Source: Chloroflexota bacterium
GTDB taxonomy: Bacteria > Chloroflexota > Dehalococcoidia > SHYB01 > JACPQI01
Direction of reading: 5' to 3'
Assembly (NCBI GenBank): GCA_016190545.1
Contig: JACPQI010000056.1
Coordinates: 1 to 12,620 of the forward strand
Length of the DNA: 12,620 bases
This document shows positions 1-5,342 of this stretch, one piece after another. Numbering within the stretch: the first letter of the stretch is position 1; every line of letters begins with the position of its first letter. The notes below the pieces were generated by a model, which saw only the letters and a program-made list of their open reading frames with translations, was not told the DNA's origin and did no database searches. The position numbers were made by a program, and so were the translations under genes.

Positions 1-491
1 ATCGTGGCCGCTGTTGCCGCGAAGACCATCTGGAAGAACCACATCATGATGGTTGACACGTCATAGCTATCCCCGGTAAGGAGGAAACCCGAATAGCCGA
101 AGAAGGGATTGCCGTTGTCAAGCCCTGGAAAGAACTTTGACCCGCCGAACATGAGCGCAAACCCAAAGGCCCAGAAGGCCAGGGAAGCGATGCAGAAGTC
201 CATGAAGCTCTTCGTCATGTAGTTAACGGTGTTTTTGCTGCGGACGAGGCCCGCGCCGAGGAAGGCGAAACCAAGCTGCATGAAGAATACGAGGAAGCCG
301 GCGATGAGGGTCCAGGCCATGTTGACGCCAGCCTCCGGGTCTGCGGCAATGGTGTCGGCGCCGTTGGGGTCAGCCGCTTTGACCAGGGCAGGGATGCCCA
401 TGAACGCCACACCCAGCATAGCCAGCATGAGCAGGCCCACCAGCCAGCGCCGGGTCTGGAATCCTTTCGCCGTACGTAAGACCAGTTTCAT
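1..491 (-). CDS. amt: Ammonium transporter Amt, N-terminal part (runs off left edge)
   Basis: Encodes the first 163 residues of an Amt/Mep/Rh ammonium channel of the inner membrane, which brings NH4+/NH3 into the cell. The start ATG at 491-489 has a good ribosome site (AAGGAAGGAG, 7 bases upstream). Residues 1-40 look like a cleavable signal peptide (MKLVLRTAKGFQTRRW, then a hydrophobic run ending ALVKA-A), as many Amt proteins have. Next come a first transmembrane helix with the family signature VFFMQLGFAFLGAGLVRSKN (about residues 69-88), a second helix, and MWFFQMVFAATAAT at the edge, matching the conserved FQxxFA segment. The C-terminal two thirds lie outside the window. It is the last gene here of a minus-strand block containing two OmpR-fold regulators, and five 11-bp-spaced GlnR-box-like repeats lie 68-116 bases upstream of the start. 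This makes nitrogen-dependent control likely (inference). Confidence 0.93.
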   Translation of the reverse strand, partial: MKLVLRTAKGFQTRRWLVGLLMLAMLGVAFMGIPALVKAADPNGADTIAADPEAGVNMAWTLIAGFLVFFMQLGFAFLGAGLVRSKNTVNYMTKSFMDFCIASLAFWAFGFALMFGGSKFFPGLDNGNPFFGYSGFLLTGDSYDVSTIMMWFFQMVFAATAAT

Positions 492-558
492 CAGTCCGCT
501 CCTTCCTTTCTTTAGAAGAAAAGTGAGATTGAAACGAGTACAATTGTCAGGGCGATTC

Positions 559-607
559 GTTACACGGATGTTAGGGAAATGTAACAAAACGGTTAACAAG
601 CAGTTAC
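559..607 (-). promoter_or_regulatory. GlnR-box-like array: five half-sites at 11-bp period upstream of amt
   Basis: Five 5-bp half-sites begin at 559, 570, 581, 592 and 603, each exactly 11 bp apart (one helical turn). On the plus strand they read GTTAC, GTTAG, GTAAC, GTTAA, GTTAC. Read in the direction of amt they are GTAAC-N6-TTAAC-N6-GTTAC-N6-CTAAC-N6-GTAAC, an alternation of GTnAC and nTAAC sites. Known actinobacterial GlnR boxes have the form GTnAC-N6-GnAAC and lie in front of amtB. The last repeat overlaps the stop codon (TAA, 606-604) of the upstream winged-helix gene. That the site binds one of the two neighbouring regulators is inference. Confidence 0.75.
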
Positions 608-963
608 GTCCCCACAAAACGCGCTGGCCCGATGAATTTGTACCCTACTTTGCGCACCGTCTGCACGTATTCGTGCTGAGGAGCGTTGAGTTTGCTGCGA
701 AGGCGCCGCACGTGGACATCCAGGGTCCTGCTTGTTTCTCCCTGGGCGCGGCCCGAGCCCAGAGAGAGCAGCTCAGAGCGGGTAAAGACGCGGCCGGGGC
801 GGCTAGCGAGGCAGTGAAGCAACGCCCGCTCCTTGTACGTCAAAAAGACCGGCGCGCCATCCATGTATACTTCGTGGCTCGCCACATCGATAGTGATTTC
901 TTGGACGGACACAGGAGTAGAGCGGGCTGGGAGAGCGTGTGGGCCGGCGGTTTCGTGCAGCAT
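604..963 (-). CDS. Receiver-less OmpR/PhoB-type winged-helix regulator (GlnR-like paralogue)
   Basis: A transcription factor of 119 residues that is almost entirely a C-terminal OmpR/PhoB winged helix. It shows LTYKERALLHCLASRPGRVFTRSELL (written here in two overlapping parts: LTYKERALLHCLASRP, GRVFTRSELL), the recognition-helix region RTLDVHVRRLRSKL and the wing TVRKVGYKFIGP. A normal response regulator has about 120 more residues of receiver domain in front; here only about 20 residues precede the fold, so phosphorylation control is absent. It resembles the DNA-binding half of the regulator at 1646-2347 and is probably a paralogue. The start is uncertain: ATG at 963 is used, TTG at 975 is in frame, and neither has a Shine-Dalgarno sequence. 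A TATATG box at 986-981 would put transcription start near 975, so a very short leader is possible. A repeat array at 1013-1039 suggests autoregulation or control by the neighbour. Confidence 0.85.
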   Translation of the reverse strand: MLHETAGPHALPARSTPVSVQEITIDVASHEVYMDGAPVFLTYKERALLHCLASRPGRVFTRSELLSLGSGRAQGETSRTLDVHVRRLRSKLNAPQHEYVQTVRKVGYKFIGPARFVGT

Positions 964-1012
964 GATAGTGCACAAGCATGCATATAGATTGTTTCGCCCC
1001 CATTGCTGGCGG

Positions 1013-1039
1013 GTTACATTTTGGTTAACAAGCGATTAC
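1013..1039 (-). promoter_or_regulatory. GlnR-box-like array: three half-sites at 11-bp period upstream of the winged-helix gene
   Basis: Plus-strand half-sites GTTAC (1013), GTTAA (1024) and ATTAC (1035) are spaced exactly 11 bp. In gene direction this reads GTAAT-N6-TTAAC-N6-GTAAC, with a weaker GCAAT one more turn on (1006-1002). It shares GGTTAACAAGC (1023-1033) with the amt array (591-601), so the two are recognisably the same site type. If the TATATG at 986-981 is the -10 box, the array sits at about -38 to -64, a typical activator position. The promoter assignment is inference. Confidence 0.65.
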
Positions 1040-1128
1040 AGGGAGTTGGGAATCATGGAAGCGAGCCAGCGTGGGGAAGGTGGTGGGCGGAGAATGCGGC
1101 CCCGCAACGCGATAGCAGTGGCGGTTAC

Positions 1129-1491
1129 CTACTTCCCGTAGGCCAACTCACCGGCAGTGACGTCGATGTCAGTCGCTTTTCCCACCGGGTACTGGTCATC
1201 CATCGAGAGCGGAGGAATGCTGACGCTGAGGACCAGCGACGGTTTGGAGGCGCTGAGAGCATGGATAGTCCTGGGCGGGACTTCCACCGTGCGGAAGGGC
1301 CGGGCGCGGAGACGTCGCTTGCCCGTTTGGATCTGGACAGCGCCCATGACCACAATGTAGATTTGCGTGGTATTGCGGTGGAAATGGGGGAGCACCCCTT
1401 TGCGGGGCCGTACCCTAAGCAGACGCAGGCTGGTCTCTGCAGTCCGGGTATCCAGGACTACATCGTAGTCACCCATAAGAGCAGCGTCCAT
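1129..1491 (-). CDS. Small single-domain cupin protein
   Basis: A 120-residue one-domain cupin. Motif 1 is visible as LPHFHRNTTQIYIVVMG (about residues 34-50), giving H36, H38 and Q43 where metal-binding cupins often have Glu. Motif 2 is VPPRTIHALS (71-80) with H77. A metal site is therefore plausible but with one ligand changed. The reading frame stays open further upstream, but ATG 1491 is chosen because AAAGGAG lies 9 bases in front of it and the residues before it have no cupin character. It lies between the two winged-helix regulators on the same strand, which hints at a shared regulon, perhaps as a small-molecule sensor or enzyme of nitrogen metabolism (inference). The substrate cannot be read from the sequence. 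Confidence 0.8.
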   Translation of the reverse strand: MDAALMGDYDVVLDTRTAETSLRLLRVRPRKGVLPHFHRNTTQIYIVVMGAVQIQTGKRRLRARPFRTVEVPPRTIHALSASKPSLVLSVSIPPLSMDDQYPVGKATDIDVTAGELAYGK

Positions 1492-1620
1492 GCGGCTGGC
1501 GCTCCTTTCGGCGGCGCTCGCTGCGTGCTCGTTGGAACGCGCTGCGGTTGAGCCGCCTGAGCTGTAAGCGATTATTTCACCAATCGATGGACGACACAAG
1601 GCCAACAGCTTCCCGAACCC

Positions 1621-1649
1621 CTGAACGCCCTCTACTGGACGGCGTTCAG
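1621..1649 (-). terminator. Hairpin at the 3' end of the GlnR-like regulator gene
   Basis: CTGAACGCC and GGCGTTCAG form a perfect 9-bp stem with an 11-base loop. The stem includes the TGA stop of the regulator gene. There is no T-run after it on the minus strand, so it is not a classic intrinsic terminator; it could be an mRNA-stabilising or attenuating element between the regulator and the cupin gene. Confidence 0.45.
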
Positions 1650-2347
1650 CCCTGGCGCTGCTTGGCGGGTGGGGTGAACCGGTACCCCACATTGCGCACA
1701 GTGTCGATAAAGATGTGGGCCGCATCCTCGATCTTGCTGCGCAAGCGCCGCACGTGGACATCCACCGTGCGCGTGCCTCCGAAGTAGTCATACCCCCAGA
1801 CCTTGCTTAGAAGCTGATCGCGGGAGAAGACTCGGTTGGGCTGGGAGGCCAAATAGCGCAGCAGCTCGTATTCTTTGAATGTGAGCTCCACACGGTGTCC
1901 GGCAAGGGTTACCTCATAGCGCTCTGTGTCGATGGCCAGGTCTCCAAACAGCATCACTTTCTGACTGTCGGCAGGCCCACGGCCCTTGGACTGGGCAGCG
2001 GCGATGCGCAACCGTACTTCCGCCTGCCGCAAGGGAAGGAGGAGAAAATCGTCCAGCCCCATCCGGAAGTTGATGGCCGCAACCTGGTCCTCACGCACCA
2101 GACCAAAGACCGGGACCTTCATCTCTGTTTTGCAAGCATTAACAAAGCTCCGCAGGGCGATTTCTGAATAATTCGGCGCATCCAGATTGACTACGACGAA
2201 CTCAGGCGCTTCTTGCGTGAAGGTGGCGATGGCCTCATCGAGTGCGCCAACCTGGAGCAGGTCGTACCCAGCCCCCTTGAGAGAGGCAAGCACAGCGGGC
2301 GTGGACGATGTGTTCGCGCTGACGAGCAATACCCGGTTCACGGCCAT
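1646..2347 (-). CDS. GlnR-like OmpR-family regulator with degenerate receiver domain
   Basis: A 233-residue response-regulator-like transcription factor. The N-terminal receiver fold (about 1-120) lacks the phosphorylation chemistry. The usual acidic pair is SA (residues 10-11, VLLVSANTSS), the phospho-acceptor Asp is Asn54 (PEFVVVNLDAP), and the conserved Lys is replaced in FLLLPL (101-106). The winged helix (about 130-225) is intact and contains LTFKEYELLRYLASQP and VWGYDYFGGTRTVDVHVRR, which I recognise as very close to actinobacterial GlnR, itself an orphan regulator that works without phosphorylation. GlnR controls amt, gln and other nitrogen genes, which fits amt and its repeat arrays just downstream. 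No Shine-Dalgarno is visible before ATG 2347. No histidine kinase lies nearby. Naming it glnR is left open because MtrA and RegX3 type regulators share much of this domain. Confidence 0.88.
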   Translation of the reverse strand: MAVNRVLLVSANTSSTPAVLASLKGAGYDLLQVGALDEAIATFTQEAPEFVVVNLDAPNYSEIALRSFVNACKTEMKVPVFGLVREDQVAAINFRMGLDDFLLLPLRQAEVRLRIAAAQSKGRGPADSQKVMLFGDLAIDTERYEVTLAGHRVELTFKEYELLRYLASQPNRVFSRDQLLSKVWGYDYFGGTRTVDVHVRRLRSKIEDAAHIFIDTVRNVGYRFTPPAKQRQG

Positions 2348-2358
2348 AATTCTAGCAC

Positions 2359-2386
2359 GCAGCCCTCGTCAGGCTGCTCCAGCAGC
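2359..2386 (-). promoter_or_regulatory. Overlapping inverted repeats just upstream of the GlnR-like start codon
   Basis: GCAGCC (2359-2364) can pair with GGCTGC (2372-2377). GCTGC (2373-2377) can instead pair with GCAGC (2382-2386). The two hairpins share an arm and are mutually exclusive. They end 12 bases before an ATG that lacks a ribosome-binding site. A role in translation control is possible but unproven; the rest of 2387-2508 shows no gene or clear promoter. Confidence 0.25.
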
Positions 2387-2508
2387 TACGTATTAGGGTC
2401 ACGCTGTCCCTCACCACTCACAGCGCGGGCGGCCTCACGGACAAGGACTTCGCCCTCGCGGCGCGCATTGACCAATCGCTGCCGTCGTGAGGCATCAGCG
2501 GACCAGCC

Positions 2509-2598
2509 TTACAGCTTCTCCCACGTCTTCTTGTCGATGCCTGCCTGTCGCAGACAGCGAACAAGGTCTCCCCGGCTGATCGGGCCAAAGCGCGGCAT
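2509..2598 (-). pseudogene. hicA: hicA toxin remnant with internal deletion (29 codons)
   Basis: ATG 2598 overlaps the hicB stop by one base (TGATG), the coupling usual in hicBA operons. The product starts MPRFGPISRGDLVRCLRQAG, a good match to the start of HicA mRNA interferases, and ends AGIDKKTWEKL before TAA (2511-2509). Full HicA of this type is about 70-80 residues; its middle, with the GG(S)H catalytic histidine region and the RIPNPH segment, is missing. In family members both the N-terminal and C-terminal parts contain LRQ-x-G, so deletion between these two similar stretches would give exactly this join. The catalytic His is absent, so an active toxin is very unlikely. Confidence 0.72.
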
Positions 2599-2840
2599 CA
2601 GGAGACGAGCTTGACACTACGGTCAATGCCATCAACTACGGGAAGGGGGAGGTTTTTGGAGACGCTCAGCAACACCCATCCTTCCAACACCTCCCGAAGC
2701 TCGTCACGACAGGCCTCCAGCGTCGCGCCTGTGGCATACACACCAGGAGCGTCGGGGATTTCGCCGTAGTAGGAGCGCTCTTCAGGAAGAATCTCGTACG
2801 TGGCACGGCGCATCAAGGCCTGCATATAGTCCGTCAACAT
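2598..2840 (-). CDS. hicB: HicB-family antitoxin-like protein
   Basis: An 80-residue protein of the HicB (UPF0150) fold. It contains YYGEIPDAPGVYATGATLEACR (residues about 24-45, in two parts: YYGEIPDAPGVYAT, GATLEACR) followed by DELREVLEGWVLLSVSKNLPLP, the degenerate RNase-H-like core that binds and blocks HicA. It has no added C-terminal DNA-binding domain, as in the short HicB group. ATG 2840 has AAAAGGAG about 9 bases upstream. The partner hicA directly downstream is deleted to 29 codons, so this antitoxin is an orphan at this locus and may be neutral or may counter another HicA in the genome (inference). Confidence 0.85.
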   Translation of the reverse strand: MLTDYMQALMRRATYEILPEERSYYGEIPDAPGVYATGATLEACRDELREVLEGWVLLSVSKNLPLPVVDGIDRSVKLVS

Positions 2841-2898
2841 ACCGCTCGCTCCTTTTCAGTCGGTGCCTGAACTCGCGACGAGCTTTTTCTTGCTTTTT

Positions 2899-2928
2899 AT
2901 TGTAGCGTACGGCGAGGGCGCTGGTCAG
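2899..2928 (-). promoter_or_regulatory. Candidate promoter for hicB
   Basis: On the minus strand CTGACC (2928-2923, -35-like) is followed after 18 bases by TACAAT (2904-2899, -10-like), then an A-rich stretch and the hicB ribosome site. The -10 is good and the -35 weak. No operator palindrome is obvious around it. Confidence 0.4.
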
Positions 2929-3020
2929 TCATACTGTAAAGAGGTAAGAGCTTGGGCGACCTTGAGTCGAGGCCGCAACAAACCTGATGGGAAAAGGAGA
3001 CGGTGGAATTCAGTCGAAGA

Positions 3021-3593
3021 CTAAAAAGCGCTGTCGGCGGTGATCTTATCGAGCTGCTGGCGAATCTCTTTCATACGATTGACAAACTCCGCCTGCTTTC
3101 CAGAAGACGGGAATAGCTGCGAATAGTGTGGAAGGCCGTCTCTCACCAATCGCTTACCCCAAATCTCTGGCCCATACTTTCTTAACAAGCTAGCTGTCTT
3201 CTTACCCAGGGGGACAATTAGTTGTGGTTCGATAATGCGAACCTCTTCCTCCAGATACCTCATCTGGTCCTGAATGAAGTGGCTATCGTTTAGCCACTTC
3301 TCTACATCCTCCGCAGTACCCCTGCGTTTAATTACGTCTGTTAGATGTGCTTTCTGAAAGCTGTTGTTTCGCAACTGGGCGTAGAAAAACCTGTCAGCGT
3401 TAGACGAGAACCGCCCTGTGCTCGGGTTCAGACCAACAAAGATAATGTCCTCTGTACCTCGCCAACCCAGCACTCCGTCTTTCTCGGGGAAGAACCAGAC
3501 CTCTTGCCAAGGGGTCTGCTCCAAGTACATCTCACGGACAATCCGTGCGCGTAACTGCTCGATTCTTTCCGGTTTTTCTCCTTTTTTAGACAT
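3021..3593 (-). CDS. Uracil-DNA glycosylase superfamily-like protein
   Basis: A 190-residue soluble protein with the layout of the uracil-DNA glycosylase superfamily, whose members remove uracil or related bases from DNA. The active-site loop is seen as IIFVGLNPSTGRF (50-62), close to the GxNPG motif of the mismatch-specific group. Then come HLTDVIKRRG (83-92), the strand IEPQLIVPLGKKTASLL (121-137) and a possible second loop LPHYSQLFPSSG (154-165) in place of HPS. The start ATG 3593 has AGGGAG upstream. The first 45 residues (PWQEVWFFPEKDG) are not typical of the best-known subfamilies, so this may be a divergent group; substrate unknown. Its codon use is visibly more AT-rich than its neighbours and it sits between a broken toxin gene and a gene remnant, suggesting acquisition by transfer (inference). 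Confidence 0.72.
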   Translation of the reverse strand: MSKKGEKPERIEQLRARIVREMYLEQTPWQEVWFFPEKDGVLGWRGTEDIIFVGLNPSTGRFSSNADRFFYAQLRNNSFQKAHLTDVIKRRGTAEDVEKWLNDSHFIQDQMRYLEEEVRIIEPQLIVPLGKKTASLLRKYGPEIWGKRLVRDGLPHYSQLFPSSGKQAEFVNRMKEIRQQLDKITADSAF

Positions 3594-3648
3594 GCACCTT
3601 ACTCCCTTCTGTTACCGCGCTACCGCCTGCCGGTACGTCTAATCCCGT

Positions 3649-3948
3649 CTACCCCAGCGCCTTGACCACCGCCTCGGTGAACTGGCGCGTCGATGCGACG
3701 CCGCCGAGGTCGCTGGTGCGCACGGCGCCGTCGCGCAGCACCCGCGTCACCGCGTCCTGCACCCGCCGCGCCGCCTGCGCCTCCCCGATGTGCTCTAGCA
3801 GCATTGCGCCGCACAGGATGGCCGCCGTGGGGTTGGCCAGGCCCTTGCCCGCCGCCGACGGCCAGCTCCCATGCACCGGCTCGAACACGGCATAGTGCTC
3901 GCCGATGTTGGCGCCCGCGACGAGGGCCACCGTGTACCATTTGCTCAT
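3649..3948 (-). pseudogene. C-terminal remnant of an isocitrate/isopropylmalate dehydrogenase
   Basis: The frame from ATG 3948 to TAG 3649 (99 residues) is the C-terminal third of the NAD(P)-dependent beta-decarboxylating dehydrogenase family. It shows AGANIGEHYAVFEPVHGSWP, then GKGLANPTAAILCGAMLLEHIG, RTSDLGG and ASTRQFTEAVVKAL. These correspond to the nucleotide-binding loop and final helices of an enzyme normally about 330-360 residues long. The N-terminal part with the substrate Arg and metal-binding Asp residues is absent. The frame stays open to about 4266, but that upstream part is repeat-like GC-rich sequence with no family similarity. This is a 5'-truncated gene; whether the donor was isocitrate or isopropylmalate dehydrogenase cannot be decided. 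Confidence 0.8.
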
Positions 3949-4079
3949 CGCACACCGCTTCCCGAGCCGCACCAGAGCTCGCGTCGCGCTCTCCCGCACT
4001 CGACATTGTAGCCCAGCCTCGACAAGACGCGGCCCTGCTCCTATGCTGGAAGCTGTCCCGATGGCCTCACCCCCTTGGC

Positions 4080-4107
4080 CCCCCTCTCCAAGAATTTGGA
4101 GAGGGGG
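4080..4107. repeat. Perfect 12-bp stem hairpin repeat (CCCCCTCTCCAA / TTGGAGAGGGGG)
   Basis: A perfect 12-bp inverted repeat with a 4-base loop (GAAT). It is followed at 4123-4135 by GGGGG-ACA-CCCCC. The whole 258-base gap 3949-4206 is GC-rich and carries no convincing gene. It looks like an interspersed palindromic element lodged between the dehydrogenase remnant and fpg. That it recurs in the genome is inference from its character. Confidence 0.6.
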
Positions 4108-4206
4108 AGGAAAAAGGGAGAAGGGGGACACCCCCATGCCCCCGTCAGAGGGACCTGGCCCCTCTGGACTCCCTGCCGGACAGATTTCGGGAGGAATGCT
4201 GGGGAC

Positions 4207-5034
4207 ATGCCTGAGATACCTGAGATGGAAGCGATCAAGGGCGTGCTTAACGCCAGGGTGCGGCATGTGCCCATCGCGGCAGCGGTGGTCCGCATCCCGA
4301 TCGTCGTGCGCCTGCCACCCAGGGAGGAGTTCGAGCGGACACTGACGGGCAACCGTATTCTGAACGTTGAACGTCGCGGCAAGTGGCTGCTACTCCGCCT
4401 GGCCTCGGGCCACACCCTGGCCGCGAACCTGATGCTCACGGGGCGGCTGGCCCTGGACGGCAACGGCGACAAGCTGCCGCGCCGCACCTGCTGGCTTCTC
4501 GACTTCCAGAACGGGCGCTCGCTGCGCTACTTCGACGAGCGTCTCCACGGCAAGGCCTACCTGTTGCCCGACGGCAACCTCGACCTCATTCCACGCTTTG
4601 CCAAGATGGGCCCGGACGTGCTTGACCCCGCTCTCACCTTTGAGGTGTTTCGCAAGCGCATCCAGCGATACCGGGGCCAGATAAAGAGCATCCTGGTGAA
4701 CGATGAGTTCGTGACGGGCATCGGCAACGCCTATGCCGACGAAGTCCTGTTCGCCGCCCGCATCTACCCCTTCCGCGTCCGCACCGACCTCTCAGACGAC
4801 GACCTGCGCCGCCTCTACGACGCCATCCACTCCGTGCTGGCCTGGGCCATGCCAATCGCGGCGGAGCGCATAGGGGAGCGCGTGGACGAGAAGGTGCGCG
4901 ACTTCCTAAAGGTGCACCGGAAGGGCGGCCAGCCCTGCCCGGTGTGCGGCGCCACGATAACGGAGATAGCGCCGAACCAGCGCATCACGAGCTACTGCCG
5001 CAGGTGCCAAGACTGGGGGCTTACAGGGGGCTGA
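4207..5034 (+). CDS. mutM: Fpg/Nei-family DNA glycosylase (formamidopyrimidine-DNA glycosylase)
   Basis: A 275-residue bifunctional glycosylase/AP lyase of base-excision repair that removes oxidised bases such as 8-oxoguanine. The N terminus MPEIPEMEAI gives the catalytic Pro2 and Glu3. Lys59 in RRGKW matches the conserved catalytic-domain Lys. The helix-two-turn-helix is seen at VTGIGNAYADEVLF (169-182). A C-terminal zinc finger has Cys244, Cys247, Cys264 and Cys267, with Arg259 in NQRITSYC as the phosphate-contacting Arg. The frame is open from 4075, but ATG 4207 is chosen because Pro2 must follow the initiator Met; GGGAGG lies 12 bases upstream. The segment NLMLTGRL differs from the usual HLGMSGRLR, so lesion preference may differ. 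It converges with the purine operon. Confidence 0.93.
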   Translation: MPEIPEMEAIKGVLNARVRHVPIAAAVVRIPIVVRLPPREEFERTLTGNRILNVERRGKWLLLRLASGHTLAANLMLTGRLALDGNGDKLPRRTCWLLDFQNGRSLRYFDERLHGKAYLLPDGNLDLIPRFAKMGPDVLDPALTFEVFRKRIQRYRGQIKSILVNDEFVTGIGNAYADEVLFAARIYPFRVRTDLSDDDLRRLYDAIHSVLAWAMPIAAERIGERVDEKVRDFLKVHRKGGQPCPVCGATITEIAPNQRITSYCRRCQDWGLTGG

Positions 5035-5044
5035 GGAAAGGGAC

Positions 5045-5065
5045 GGGCAGATCTGAGACCTGCCC
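5045..5065. terminator. Inverted repeat between convergent mutM and purS
   Basis: GGGCAG (5045-5050) and CTGCCC (5060-5065) form a 6-bp GC-rich stem in the 45-base gap between the convergent stop codons of mutM and purS. No T-run follows on either strand. It could act as a weak bidirectional terminator or be a copy of a dispersed palindromic element. Confidence 0.4.
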
Positions 5066-5079
5066 CTACAACGAACGGG

Positions 5080-5337
5080 CTACTTCGCCTCTTCCAACTC
5101 GTAGCGGAAGGTCTCGATCACCGGGTTGGCCAGCAGCTTCTTCCCCATCTCTTCCACCCGGGCGGCGACCACGGCCCTGTCCTTCCCTTCCAGCTTCACC
5201 TCGATGAGTTTCCCGGCACGTACATTGTGGACCTCAGTAAAGCCGAGACTGTGCAGCCCGCCTTTGACCGTCAGGCCTTGGGGATCGTTCACGGTGGGCT
5301 TCAGCATCACATAGACCCTGGCGAGGAAGGTGGGCAT
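5080..5337 (-). CDS. purS: PurS, small subunit of phosphoribosylformylglycinamidine synthase
   Basis: An 85-residue protein of typical PurS length, part of the PurSQL complex that converts FGAR to FGAM in purine synthesis. Recognisable segments are ARVYVMLKPTVNDPQGLTVK, LHSLGFTEVHNVRAGKLIEV and the end LLANPVIETFRYEL. PurS dimers bridge PurL and PurQ. It starts 5 bases after the purC stop, with GAGG inside the purC end as ribosome site, so it is translated from the same message. purQ and purL do not follow: the convergent mutM comes next, so the other subunits must be elsewhere. Confidence 0.95.
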   Translation of the reverse strand: MPTFLARVYVMLKPTVNDPQGLTVKGGLHSLGFTEVHNVRAGKLIEVKLEGKDRAVVAARVEEMGKKLLANPVIETFRYELEEAK

Positions 5338-5342
5338 GGCTT

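Noticed and set aside
559..607. CRISPR-like or simple tandem repeat
   Set aside because: Units are only 11 bp with variable spacers and sit in a promoter, so regulatory half-sites explain them better.
229..987. Long plus-strand frame of 252 codons opposite amt and the winged-helix gene
   Set aside because: It is antisense to two well-supported genes, shows no family motif, and runs across their intergenic repeat array; it is a GC-rich shadow frame.
1492..1791. N-terminal extension of the cupin frame overlapping the GlnR-like gene
   Set aside because: It would overlap the end of the regulator gene and adds 100 residues without cupin features, while ATG 1491 has a good ribosome site.
2841..3020. 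Small gene between hicB and the glycosylase-like gene
   Set aside because: No frame with a start, a ribosome site and a recognisable product was found; only a candidate hicB promoter is visible.
4075..4206. Earlier start for the Fpg/Nei gene
   Set aside because: The enzyme needs Pro2 as the N-terminal nucleophile after Met removal, which fixes the start at 4207; the upstream part is repeat sequence.
3949..4266. N-terminal extension of the dehydrogenase remnant
   Set aside because: The residues encoded here match no part of the dehydrogenase family and come from the hairpin repeat and the start of mutM on the other strand.
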